A DNA stretch of 64,000 nucleotides from Aspergillus flavus. Lineage: Eukaryota > Ascomycota > Eurotiomycetes > Eurotiales > Aspergillaceae. The stretch spans positions 2,294,001 to 2,358,000 of the forward strand of contig NC_092409.1 of the NCBI RefSeq assembly GCF_009017415.1, given 5' to 3'. Of this stretch, positions 36,288-48,058 are shown one piece after another. How positions within the stretch are numbered: position 1 is the stretch's first letter; each line of letters begins with the position of its first letter. A model generated the notes under the pieces. The model did no database searches and was not told the DNA's origin. It saw only the letters and a list, made by a program, of their open reading frames with translations. The position numbers and the translations under genes are program-made.

Positions 36288-37850
36288 TCACAGCTGGCCA
36301 GCAGGGATATCCTCCGCCTCGCTTCCAAGCTCATCTGCGAGAAGGTCTTGCCCGTCCTCCTCCTCACCTTCATCCTCATCGCCGTCCTCATCAGAGTCTT
36401 CCTCGCTGCTGGAGCCACTACCGTCGTTGCTATCATCGCTGCCGGGATCATAGTCTTCTTCGTCCTCATCTTCCTCGTCATCTAGCTCGCGCTGCGCCTT
36501 CTGCAGCTCGCTTTCTTCCTCAACAGGACCATCCGCATCCATAGCACCTTCCTCCCCAGTCTTCGCTCCATTAATATTATATCTCTTCGCACGTCGGGCT
36601 TCTGCAAGACTAGCATCCTGTAGACCGTGCTTCTTGATGTAAGCATCGATTCCGGCAAAGTCCGCCTGATCGATCATAGAAAACTCCAGTTCCTGCGTTT
36701 CATCACTCGAAGTAGGCCGAGCCACAATGTTAAGGTTGAAGGTTCGCTGGAGCACAGAGGTGTATGAGATCGAGTCGATGTTCTCGAAAGCAAAAAAAAC
36801 TAGGGGCTTCTTAAATCCAAACAATATGCCGGTTGACAAAAAGAAGAGATAGCCTATAGTAGACAATGTGTTAGCTGAAGACAAACCAATATCGGCGTCC
36901 GCTGATGGCAACCGTACCTTCCTTACTGCCACGGAAGGCCTTGACATGATACGCTTTCTCTCCCTTCCGATGCGCCTCAGGCATAGCACTGACAAATTCC
37001 CTCTCATCTGGACGCACCACCTTTGTCTGCGATAGGTTCTCATTCAGCATTTGCCTTACAACATTCTCAGCTGTTTGCCCGTCGTTGCTTCCCATCTGTT
37101 GTCCATTGCCCGAGAATGCAGCCCTGGGAGGACCGTCATTGACCGTCCACACCATCGCCTCGGGGGCAGTTTCGCCCTCCGGTGGTGAATTTATGCCATC
37201 GCCATATTGAGGGATAATGCAGAAGTTGAACTGTTTCTGATTCTTTTCCGGGACAGGAAGGCAAAGGACATGTTCTGTATCGACCAACACAGTTAGCGCC
37301 AAAGTCATGGAGACTGGTCACCAAACTTACGTATTTTGTCCACGTGGATGCCAAACTCCACTGCCTTCGACGTCTGATTCCTTGCGCGAAGAAAACCGCG
37401 CCCGGCCGTAATCTCGAGTGTAAGCTTTTTCCGTTGCGGAAGAGCGAAGGAAATATCCTGCATATAGAATTGTAAGGGCGCATCGGCTTTCAAATCGCCT
37501 GGCGATTGTGCCTGTCCTGCAGTATCTCCATTCTGTAGCTTTCGTTTCTTCGCCGCAGGACCGTCTGTAGGCGTCTCTACAGGCTGAACGGGGGCGCTCG
37601 CATTCCTGACCAGCAGGCTGGAGGTATATTTGGCAATGTCCTCGAAGAGAGGTATATACTGCGGGGTAGTCCCTGTAAAGCCGTAACGGGCACCAGTCAA
37701 TTCTCTTTGGCTCCTGGACCCGGGTCTGGTGTTGGGTTACGCACCGATCGCATCGTAGACTCGTTTCTTCAAAGAAGGTTCGGCGGCGAAAGCATCTTCA
37801 ATGGCTGGAATCTTTTTCGTAGCCGATAAATTTATTGCGGCGAATGCCAT
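36288..37850 (-). CDS. rtt106: Histone chaperone Rtt106
   Basis: Four exons, 37850-37745, 37672-37331, 37274-36918, 36853-36288, give 456 residues. Rtt106 binds histone H3-H4 acetylated on K56 and places it during replication-coupled nucleosome assembly and heterochromatin silencing. The protein begins [20 protein letters not shown] (dimerisation segment), then [20 protein letters not shown]. The double PH-like region includes [60 protein letters not shown] and [20 protein letters not shown]. The C-terminal 90 residues are strongly acidic with long Asp/Glu/Ser runs, typical of Rtt106. Three introns have good signals, e.g. GCGCTAACT branch in the second. A minus-strand neighbour, mrpl40, lies 436 bp upstream. 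Confidence 0.93.
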
Positions 37851-38286
37851 AGTTGGGAAAGAGCAGCCCCGGGTTAACAAAGCCGAATATAATGTCTTGA
37901 GAAATGGGGCTGCGTGAAGGTTGTTGAAGGGAGAGATGGGGGATGGAAACTTCGGGCGCGGAGAGATGATGGATAAGAGAGATTGCGAACCACTCCCCTG
38001 GCGGTTGTCGACCAAAGATAGTCCAAACGCAATCGGGGGCTTAATAGCGACCAGTCATTAGCCCTATTGGCTCTTCAGAGACATCCCAATCTAACCAGGT
38101 TGCTTCCTTCCTCCGTAGATTCACTCTCAAGCCTGGAATGTAAGCGAAAACCTAACATGGTAATCTTATCTTATACAATCATATTCTATGCTACAGTGGT
38201 ACATTTGTATACATCCAAGATTCAAACAAGTAAGAGGGAGAACAGAAATTATTCCTCTGGCACACGTCCCATCACACCTAAGCTGA
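37851..38286. promoter_or_regulatory. rtt106 promoter / mrpl40 3' flank
   Basis: This 436-bp interval separates two genes on the minus strand. It should carry mrpl40's 3' end and rtt106's promoter. No specific site is assigned. Confidence 0.5.
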
Positions 38287-39410
38287 TTACGCTTTGTTCG
38301 CCACCTTTTCTTTCAAGAAATTCTCAATGAATCCGGCCGTTTGGTCGTCCATGAGCATATTGCCATTGGCATCCCTTCTCGCATCCAGGCGCTCCTTCTT
38401 CTTGGCCTGTATCATGGCGATCAGTTCACCCTTGGGTGTCAACAAAGACCTGCTTTGAAGGTACTCCTTTCTGTAATCTTCCATCTTCTTCGCCTCAACC
38501 CATTCTGGATCGTGCCGTGTACGGTATTTCGAGAACTTATTCCGGAGCTCATCCAGAACACTGGGAGGGAAGGGTGCATAGTGCAGCGATGGTGTCCAAG
38601 TCGGCGTTTCAACTTCCATGCGTAGCGTATCCCACTCTTCGTCATTCAAAACTGGAGGTTCACGGCGAGGCCATGGGATTTCGATATTTTCGCCGGAGAT
38701 GTATCTGGTATGTCTGGGGGTTTCTGTGCCATGTTCCCGTTCAAGAATTGGCTCTCCACCGTGAACGTGTTCAACCAAGACGTCTCGTGTTTGTCCAGTA
38801 GCTGGATCGTCAAGGGCAACGACGAGGCGGACATCATCGATGGGAATCGGCAAGGCCATCGCGTTGACAGTGCCCTTGTTTCCGTATTGTGAGTTGATCC
38901 AACTGGGAAGGTGCACATCATTCTGCGGAATGTCAAGAGTCAGTCAGAGGCGAAGATACCATGAGGATAGTGGGTGTAACCGCAAAAACATACCATGTTG
39001 AGATCCCTCACGTTAACCGTCTCGTTGCTTGTATCCACACGGACAACCTCATTGATCTTGCCCTTATCCCGGCCCTTCATGATACACACTCGATCTCCCA
39101 CGGCGATGTTGATATATTTCCTCCTTAGGTGCTTGGGGATAGGTGGTGGGTTCATTGCCTGGGGGCTCAGGGCACCGAACGATTGACCCTCAAATCCGGC
39201 ATCGCGCTGAGGTGCCAAAGGCCCGCGGAGCCAGTCTTCTCGTCGTCGTTGCCTCTCAGCGCGGATGTTATCGAGCTCTATGCGGTTCAAAGCGAACCGC
39301 TGTCTCAGGTGGTCTTTGAATTCTTCACGCTCAGCATCTTTAACAGCTCGAACTGCCTTTCGCTGGGCCTGGTTTCTTGCCAAAGCCGTCCTCCGGATGA
39401 CCTTCTGCAT
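38287..39410 (-). CDS. mrpl40: Mitochondrial large ribosomal subunit protein uL24m
   Basis: Two exons, 39410-38994 and 38922-38287, give 350 residues with a 71-nt intron. The product is the mitochondrial form of ribosomal protein L24 (Mrpl40 in yeast), which binds rRNA early in 54S assembly. The N-terminus is basic and Arg/Ala-rich (MQKVIRRTALARNQAQRKAV), fitting mitochondrial import. The KOW motif is clear: YINIAVGDRVCIMKGRDKGK followed by INEVVRVDTSNETVNVRDLN. The long C-terminal extension (residues about 140-350, including VRLVVALDDPATGQTRDVLV and WDTLRMEVETPTWTPSLHYA) is characteristic of the fungal mitochondrial protein. The intron falls directly after the KOW domain. Confidence 0.92.
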
Positions 39411-42400
39411 ATTGAATGGTGCGGTACCAGCAATGGCTGAGCGACGTTCCCGCGGAATCTCTAGGGACCGGGTGATGCTCCGGGAGGGAAAATTGCGGCC
39501 GTCACGACCACGTGACCATATTGTCGCTCAGGTTTCAAGGAGCCAATGGGAAGATCCGATAGGGGTGCCTCCGTATTAGTAGATGTGGAAGTAGTATATG
39601 CATACTTCGATAAATAGTAATAGCACTGTACTCCGTACACCGTACACAAGGCATTTGCCTGGCCTTTGTCAGAATGTGCTGAACCACGAGAGTGTATGAA
39701 AAATGTATAACATGGCGCTTAAGTGATAAGTCGGAATCACTCATTGCGATATATCCGTCTACATTTTAACTAGGTTGCTGACTTGATGCGTTACCCCATA
39801 TAACCAACACGGTAGTACCATATGCATACCTCTCGACATAGACATAGCATGTCAAAAAATATCAAAGGATGTGTTACCGCCAGGGACGTTTCATACGAGG
39901 GGGAAAAAAACAGGATACCTGTGTGATAGGGCACTTTGTACAAATTCGAAACATGAATATTTGCCTCTAGGGTAGCTTAGAGAACTGAATCTCGACAAAG
40001 AGGTAACGGCACCTTTCCGAGGTCTAGCCTCCCCCTACCTACATTTATGCCCTAGATAGGTCAGTTGAGTAACGTTGAGTGGCTTCTGGATCCTAGAAGT
40101 GAATGCTATGTTTGCAAGGACCAGAGTTACTTTTGCGCAGGAATTTTAGGGCCTGGATTCGAGAAATTCAGCGGTACTTCAGATATGCAGAACCAAGAAG
40201 AATGGTCTAGCCTCACTGCCGGAGAGTATGTCCACTTCAGCGCCACAGACTATCCCTTAGGTCCGGACTGCACCCACACAGGCATAAATGTATCACAGAC
40301 TGCTTTAAGGCTTTGTTGTATGTCAACAAGGCCTTCTTGTTTTCTTTCCTTTTTGGGCTGGAAGCTTTCGATCGGGACTTGTAGCGAATTCCAGGGGAGT
40401 CCTGTCCTCAGCTAGGCTTTTCTGCAGATTCCACCTTCAGCTGAAAGTATGCATATGCAATCTTTACTGTGTGTGCAAGGCTGACTGGTCCCGATCATGT
40501 AGGAGTCGTAAGACGAGTCAAATCCTTCCTTGGCTTGCCTAGGGCACTGCTCTTTTATGATCAAGAGACAAATAATTTACATCACCCCCAGGAGCTTTCC
40601 CATCTAGCCTTGCAAGTACCCTGACAATTATGATGTCACGGGTGAAGAGCAAATGCTTGATGCAGTTAGACAACATATACAGGGGCGTGATCACCATTGA
40701 TTGCGTCAGTCACATTGTCAGGATTCTTGTTGAGTGCTGCATAGGCTGTATGCTGCTATGCACTTTGGAATTACCATTGATTCGAAAAGTAACAATGCCG
40801 GCAAAGACAGCCCAATGAAGCCTCACAGCCAGTTAGAAAGGTGGATCAACCAGCATGGTTGCATATCGGACTGAGTCACAGCCGTTTCCCAGAGAAAAGA
40901 TAGAGACAAAGATATCCGCACTTGCTGCAAGGCGTTCACTGCTCTGGGTTTAACCGTGGCTGAGGCCTTCCTGCAAGCCGGTAATAAGCGCAGACCTGGG
41001 TGGTGGCTGGTATGACCACCTGTGAGAATAGTTGACATTGGTTTTGTGGAAGCCTTCGCACTTGCAAGCAAACTGCCAGTAGAGGAGGAGAGGTTACCCC
41101 AGAGTAGTTTCATATGATGAACACGTGAGATGTATTAAGTTTGTATTGAATTGCTAGGACTAGGTGTACAGTATACTGGTTATGGTACTTTAAGGGGTGG
41201 GCGCAGCTAGGAGTGCACCGCCACGTATTGTACGGCGTACTCTTGTTTTAGGGGAAGGTCAACTCCCCAACCTGAGGGACCCATACAATTCTGATGTGAT
41301 CATATGTACGGAGTATGCACATGTACTTTGGTCCGGTCTACTAGTACGAGACAAGCTCTATTCTTTACCGCAGGACCCGGGGTATTTAGGTTGAATGATG
41401 CCATTGAACAATAAACTTGCCTGATAAGAGCATGACTGCTTATCATCGATGGAATGAGAAGTTGCGATTATGACGATCAGGTCATGCTTCTTTCCCCTTT
41501 GGCCCATTATTCGTGAGCACAGTTTAGGATTATTTAGGTAAGTGTTTAGTACCACAGGTAGTATCGATTATTGCTCCCTAGGTATTTATGTATTTGGCGT
41601 TTCCGACTTTTGTCAAGCGAATCATGTCCCTAATAATACCTATAGGAGAACTAATATTAAGAATGGAGCCATAACCGATAAATCCGAGCATACAAGGTGT
41701 CCACCGGGTGTCTAGGCTCCGACTATAACTGAAGGATTGACGTGTCCACGCAATTAGTACTCCTAAGCTCGATTGCAACATGTAGTACAGATACCAGGTA
41801 AATGTGTATGTTATTCGGTGGCTGTTTAAATTCTGTTTCCATGATTGAATGCAACCAGTATTGGAACTGATAACATGTTAATGGTTCGACCATCAAGGGG
41901 ATTTGGGATCTCCGGTGGATCGGGTCAATTAAGTGGGTGGGTGAAAGACTCCCGAGATAGAAAATTATCATTGGATTGGAAAGCTCGTAACTCAAAATGG
42001 CGTTGAAATTAAATTACATACCACTCGGTACTTCCTGCAAAGGCGGTAAGCGAAAGGAGTGCTACTTCCACACGGTACTGGAATTACAACCAATTGTATG
42101 ACCAGCCACGGTGGCTTCAATTATGATGGGAAGCCGACAAAAAACTAGGCACCCAAGATACAACATGTGAACAGGGAGTGAAATAGAATGGTTCTGCATT
42201 GTGAGGAACAGAGGAAATTCCTGTTGCTTTACTTATGTCTTCCACTTAGAGAAGAAGAAGGATTCTTTCTTTCTTTCTTTTTTTTTTTTTTTTCTCTTCT
42301 TCATGAGTGTCGGATAGGATACAAAGTTCGCAAGTTAAATAAAGAAAGAATTTGGAAAATTAAAAAAAGGAAATGAAAAAAAAAAGTAGTAAGAGAAACA

Positions 42401-43005
42401 AACCCAGCACAGCCACATAACTTTTTTATCTGTGTAAAATATCGGTTGTTGCTAACCGTTTCAGCGCTTTTTAGTCTGGTTTTTGGTTACTTAGTCAACT
42501 TGGGGAGCCTCACCTGAAAGGCCAACCGGGGGAACCAAACGAGAGTGGAAGAGCCAACGCCGATAACCTTCGCTCCCATACAGGCCCGTTACCCTTTACT
42601 GTCTTCCACCACCCATCCATCAATCATCCTTCATCTTAAGCTCCCCTGGAGACTATCATCCCGTTATTGTCCTTTGACTGAACCCATATCCTAAATTTCT
42701 TCTCTTGTTCCCTGATTTCTCTCTCCCCCGACTCAAGCCATTTATTTCCCCTCTTAACCACTTTATTCTCTTCCCTCTCCCTATAATTTAATCAGTGCCG
42801 TTGCACCTGCACCGTATGTGATAACCCTTTTCCTCGGGCGCCTGACTTGTCCCTTTCTCAGCCTTCTAACCTCCTCTCCGCCATCCAACTTAACTCCCGC
42901 AACAGCTTCCCTTTCTTCCCCTCTTGTTTGCCACTCACCTCATTTGGAATCTATCCCATTTGATAATCCTAGTTTCCATCGTTTACTGATCCTCTTCACT
43001 TCAAG
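39411..43005. other. Intergenic region with rho1 promoter and leader
   Basis: The left part (39411-42400) has only short frames; the longest, near 40065-40415, has no ATG start or signature. TACTCCGTAC is at 39628 and TACGGAGTA at 41306. From about 42580 to 43005 the plus strand is C/T-rich, as in promoters and leaders of highly expressed fungal genes; this is the rho1 leader. Confidence 0.55.
42814..42861 (+). other. Candidate intron in the rho1 5' leader
   Basis: GTATGT donor, a CCTGAC branch site 20 nt before the end and a CTCAG acceptor delimit 48 nt in the leader, about 145 nt before the rho1 ATG. This is a prediction from signals only. Confidence 0.45.
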
Positions 43006-43902
43006 ATGGCCGAAATCCGTCGCAAGCTTGTCATCGTGGGTGATGGTGCCTGCGGTAAGACTTGTCTTTTGATGTAAGTGTACCTCCATCCATACGATGT
43101 CTTGTGTCTAAACAAGAAGAGACTGCTGACCGGGACATGTTTTGCACAGTGTCTTCTCCAAGGGTACCTTCCCTGAGGTTAGTTCTCACCGGATATTCGA
43201 CCCGACCTGTGACATCTCCCTATTCGACCCGAACGCGTCAAACTGACCCTTATCTTCTTCAGGTCTATGTCCCCACTGTCTTCGAGAACTATGTTGCCGA
43301 TGTCGAGGTTGATGGCAAGCGTGTCGAGCTCGCTCTTTGGGATACGGCTGGTCAGGAAGATTATGACCGTCTCCGCCCTCTCTCCTACCCCGACTCTCAC
43401 GTCATCTTGATCTGCTTCGCGGTTGACTCGCCCGATTCCCTTGACAACGTTCAGGAGAAGGTGAGTTGCTCTTGATTCTGCATCTTGCGAAGCGGAGAGA
43501 TTCCCGAAAAGGGGGCTCCAACTGCGAAGAGAGTTGTAAGCATAACTAACATTGATTTCAGTGGATTTCCGAAGTGCTTCACTTCTGCCAGGGACTTCCT
43601 ATTATTCTCGTCGGATGCAAGAAGGATCTTCGCAACGACCCCAAGACCATTGAAGAATTGACCAAGACCTCCCAGAAGCCAGTCACCGCCGAACAGGTAC
43701 GTACCCCATAAACGTAAAACTGGAATATCTCTAATAGCCATGCTTTCAGGGTGAGGAAGTTCGCAAGAAGATCGGAGCCTACAAGTACCTCGAATGCTCT
43801 GCACGAACCAACGAGGGTGTCCGTGAGGTCTTCGAGGCTGCCACCCGGGCTGCTCTCTTGACCAAGACTCACAAGAAGAAGAAGGGGTGCACCATCCTGT
43901 AA
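43006..43902 (+). CDS. rho1: Rho1 GTPase
   Basis: Five exons, 43006-43073, 43150-43177, 43263-43460, 43562-43696, 43750-43902, give 193 residues, the usual Rho1 length. Rho1 is the regulatory subunit of beta-1,3-glucan synthase and activates protein kinase C for cell-wall integrity. The sequence shows P-loop [12 protein letters not shown], switch [20 protein letters not shown], switch [21 protein letters not shown], the Rho insert ([19 protein letters not shown]) and SAR motif [21 protein letters not shown] polybasic stretch precedes the CAAX box CTIL, predicted to be geranylgeranylated. The second exon is only 28 nt long. The C/T-rich leader and possible leader intron fit strong expression. 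Confidence 0.96.
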
Positions 43903-45262
43903 ACTAGTTTTCGTCTCCTTCACAAAAGGTCTGTGTTTAATGCGGAGATTATATGAACGGATAAGGGTCTCGACTATTTGGTGTTTTCTTTTACTCAGAA
44001 AGGGGTCCTCCGTTGGCGTGTTCCGATCTGTGCCTGGATGCGAGTGTGGATAAAGTTCAATCACGGGCACACGAGGTTTATGGGATTATCTGGCTATGCA
44101 GTTGGTCGACTTTCTTGTTTTGCAGACTTCTTCTATTTTATTTCTAGGGAGGCGTTGTCTTCATAACCTTGTGGGTTTTCTTCTCTTTTCCAGCTCTCCG
44201 TACGCCCACGAGGCGGTTCGATCACTATGGCAGAGGATGGCTATTTCGCTGGCAGGAAAACAGGGTCATCAATACCTGGATAGTGCAGATCGGAAATAAG
44301 CTATTGAGGATGGCGTTGTCTCGTGTGTGTCCCGTCAGTCAAGGATCTCCGGGAGGTTGATAAAGAAAGTCGAAATTTCGTGATACGATAGATGATTCCT
44401 ATCACTTCGGATTTCCCCAGCAGAGTTCTTTATGCCTTTGTGTGTGTTGTTTTCGGTTAAGAGAATGCATGGATTCATTTTGTCTTTGGTTTTTGGCCAG
44501 TTCCAGTTCCTCGACGCTATTCCCTTGATCATCAGAGCCTTGATGGGAAACCAAACACCATCATCCCCAACTTATTATTTACTAATCAATGCACATCCTA
44601 CTTCTTTGCGAATTTGCATCTGCATGGTTTTCCTGATGTCATTGTACCCTGTTTGCTATCTTACCCCCTGATACATATTTTCGTGAAATGCAACAAGCAC
44701 ATGTGTTATCCCCAAAACCTCGGGATTTGGTACCGACAACCTATCAGTAGAAATACCAGTAAATCTTGGTATTGCGTCCATTACAGGAAGAGGTGTCAAC
44801 TATTGGTAAGATCGTACTATTGATAGTAACAAGTGGGCGGCCCGTTAGCATTAGCACCTTAGACTACGCAGGATTGCATTAGTCCCAGTGTGCCTAAATA
44901 TGGAAGTGGCAGCTACCTCCTGTCCGTTAAGAGAAAGACGAATGGAATTAGACTGACACAGGAGAATCGAAGTGACTTATCTATCCTTAATATAGTTCCC
45001 TAGGTTGATGCCTTGAGAAAGGTGGTCCCTCTAGGTTCCATGTATTGTACTAGTACTACTGCTTCAGGGGTACTCCGGAGTAGTAAGACATGCACATACG
45101 TACTTCTATACCTTGGAAGAATAGGCAGCGCTTCTTCTTTGGGAAAAACAACTCAGTATGGAGTATTCATCTCAATATTACAACCTCCACGTCCTTCAGA
45201 AAAAAAAGTCAAAAAATAAAAAAGACAACCGTCATCGACATAGAGTGTATCTTTTCATAGAA
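43903..45262. other. Convergent 3' intergenic region
   Basis: This holds the rho1 3' untranslated region (probably several hundred bases) and the ccz1 3' flank. Short frames occur but none is supported. Confidence 0.5.
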
Positions 45263-47868
45263 TCATCGGTTCAAATTGAGTAAACTTTCAATATACCGTC
45301 TTGCATCCAGCCCCAACCCCTCAGCCAACTTGGCCGGCCCCATATCCGATAGTCCCGGCGAAGACGCACCGCCTAGATCCCTGAAGAACCGAGTCCCGCT
45401 ATGGCTGCGAGCGTGCGAAGACGTCGAGACATGGTCACTTGCCTTCCGGATTAGGAAAGCCTCCTGGCGAGGGTCGTCGGGGTGAGAGATGCTACTATCG
45501 TCACTGGTGGGTTTGTACGATGGGTCGGACATTCGGACCCAAACAATCCACCAGCCACGACTTGTTTTGCAGGTTCTTTCTAGTTCGAGCGGTCGGGATC
45601 GGGTTTCTATGTAGGTGCTCAGTAGGCGGTGGTGGATGTTGAGGCTTTCGACACGCGACCAGGGCGTAGCGCTGGGATCTCGCGGAGCTTCTAGAGGAGA
45701 GAAACCGAGATCAGGGATGTTGGGGATTGAAGAGCGGATTGTTAGATTCGTTGGGTCGTAGACAAGATCGTAGAACGGTAGATTCTCGGCTGAGAATCGT
45801 TGATTGATATCAACTGCATTTCCAGATACAGAGATTCTGGCTGCGGCGTTGGCAGGTGATGTTGACTTGCTGAGTGACCCTTGGAGAGGTTGTAGTTGAT
45901 GGTGGATACTGTGATAGAGAGATGGGTCTGCCAGAGACGAAGCTTGAGGGTCGAATAGAAAAGTATAGATGAACGGTTTGTGCTGTTTCCTCGTCAGTGA
46001 ATGCTTGGGAATGCGATGGAAGAGAAGCATGGCTTACTATGTAGACTACTGCTCGTTGTTGTATTGTGCCTGGAGATCAATCGGTTTTAGCACTGAGATC
46101 AACAAGAGTGGAGCAGTGTAAGACTGACCTGATGGATTATCTTCTGATGGGTTTGCCAAGTACATATGTAACGTCCTTTGGGTTATTCTATCCCTCGATT
46201 TCTTGATTGTTGGATCAGTCTCTAAAGACTTGCTATCTCTCTTCGCTTTCTCATTTTTTAAACCAATGAGAAATTTACCACGGCTTTCAGGTTTGGGAGG
46301 ATCCTCAGGCACAGAAGGACTTTCTTCAGACCCTTCCTGACCATCTGTAGGTGGACCTGTCTGCTTGTTCGAGCTGGCTGAGTCGTCTTCTCGCTTCAAC
46401 GCTTCAACGCGGGGATGTGCGCTGGGTGTCCTAGACATGCTCCAGGATGAACCGTATCCGAGCGTGAGGTATTTGACAAATGTACCTGTTGTCACACCCA
46501 TCCAGTCACTGCCTTTATCACTTCTTGCAGGGGAGGTTTCGCCGCTTGATTGTAGGCTTACTCCATCAGGCCCTTGTGGAGGCTGTGTTGATTGTGTCGT
46601 CCCCACCACAAGTGGGCGTGGTATACCTGGAGAAAAACTGCCATCTGTGTCTCTAGATTGGGAATTTCCTCTAGCTTGTGTCATTGCATTTGCATCTCTT
46701 CTAGGGCGACCTCGTTGTCTCCTTCGGTGTTTTCGACGTCGTGGTGATGTTGGGTCTTCACCCACCCCATATGCGTCGATACCGTATTTGTAAATCCACT
46801 CCATCCACTGTGAGATGCGCACCACAGAAGACCTGGAGATGGTTCCTACACCTGAGAATATAACACCGTCTGATGGTCGAGGATATGTGTCTAAGCCAAG
46901 CCAGTGCGTTTCATCGTCATCGCGTGTGGTATCTGCTGATTTATTTGCGGTTGCAGCACTCTCACCAAGCGTATTCGGGTCACCAAATCGAGAGACCACT
47001 AGATCCACAAGGCCATCTGTCCGTGCCACGAAGTCTTCAAACACCTCCCTCTCCCCGCTTCCCCATTCTTCCTCGCCGACGCCAATGCCCAGCTCGCCGC
47101 CAGCAGAAAGCTTTATGCCATTATACACATCCACAGCAGGGTTTCCGCTTAGAAGAATATCCCAGTTCCAGGCAAATCGTAACCAGAAGTTCTCTAGGAG
47201 GGGGCAGAATGTGGACCTGCCAACACGTTTGTATAAAGCGTCAAGTGTGATATCATGATGAAGAAGGAAAATGGAATGCGCCCGGCGTAGTTGCTGAATC
47301 AGATGATGGGAAGGACACATCTCCCGCGAAGAGTAATGAGAGGAGGAGGAGGTCTCTGAAGCATCGTGCTGCGAAGAAGGTCCACTGGAAGAGTGGGTTG
47401 GAAGCCGAGTCAGGTCAATTGACTATAGCAATCTCAGTATCTTTCGTCATGGCATGTTCCTCAAGGCTAAGCTTACAGCTAAGATCCACCAATTCTTTTC
47501 GAGTTCATGCAGCACAATGAGCGACTTGTCAGTCTCCACGTAGTCGACTGCCTCTCCTTTTGAAAAGTTCCTATACCGATTGTTCAGTATAGTTCTGTTG
47601 GGTGTCAAAGCAGCGGTCCCCACCTGGCGAAGCTCACCATGCCCTGCGCCAGCCCTATCTGGCGCAGTCTCACATTCCACCCATCATTGGTTTCTTTGTT
47701 TTCATTATCAGTTGTAAAGCTTCCGCTCCGTCGCAGCCGATCCGATCTGGAAGTGTAAAAGACGACTTGATCCTGTATCGTTTCGTCGGTCGGTCCAAGG
47801 AGGGGGTTGTATATAGTTAGATATGCTAGCTGCGCCGGAACTACCGAAGCAAGATCGCTCCCTGACAT
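45263..47868 (-). CDS. ccz1: Vacuolar fusion protein Ccz1
   Basis: Five exons, 47868-47624, 47570-47477, 47422-46129, 46069-46038, 45982-45263, give 794 residues. Ccz1 pairs with Mon1 as the exchange factor that activates the Rab7 GTPase Ypt7 on late endosomes, vacuoles and autophagosomes. The first longin domain is at the N-terminus (QLAYLTIYNPLLGPTDETIQ, DQVVFYTS, GMVSFARNFSKGEAVDYVET, IVLHELEKNWWILASIDLTR). A conserved block follows (SIFLLHHDITLDALYKRVGR, FCPLLENFWLRFAWNWDILL). The central 200 residues are disordered and basic/Ser-rich. The end (NLPFYDLVYDPTNLTIRSSI, SRGWWIVWVRMSDPS, LGLDARRYIESLLNLNR) resembles the terminal longin region of fungal Ccz1. The 32-nt fourth exon is supported by frame continuity through TIQQRAVVYI. 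Confidence 0.88.
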
Positions 47869-48058
47869 CGCATCATTATATCGTGAACCGTAACTCACAG
47901 TCAGCCGGTGCAATGATCAAAGGTGGGGGAGTATATCGCTGATCGCCTTGGGATGTGATGCGGTGACATCACGTGCTAGTGTTTTCTAGTGTTCGGGGAG
48001 CTTTCCGGAGCTTTAGTCTTCGCCGGCGAAGTAGGTATGCTTTGGCAGCTCCCACGCC
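47869..48058. promoter_or_regulatory. Compact bidirectional promoter ccz1/fmt1
   Basis: Only 190 bp separate the divergent start codons, so both genes must share this control region. It contains GTGATGCGGTGACATCACGT (47955-47974), a partly palindromic stretch including TGACATCACG that resembles a CRE/ATF-type bZIP site. Confidence 0.6.

Noticed and set aside
40065..40415. 116-codon plus-strand frame
   Set aside because: No ATG at the frame start and no family features; treated as chance.
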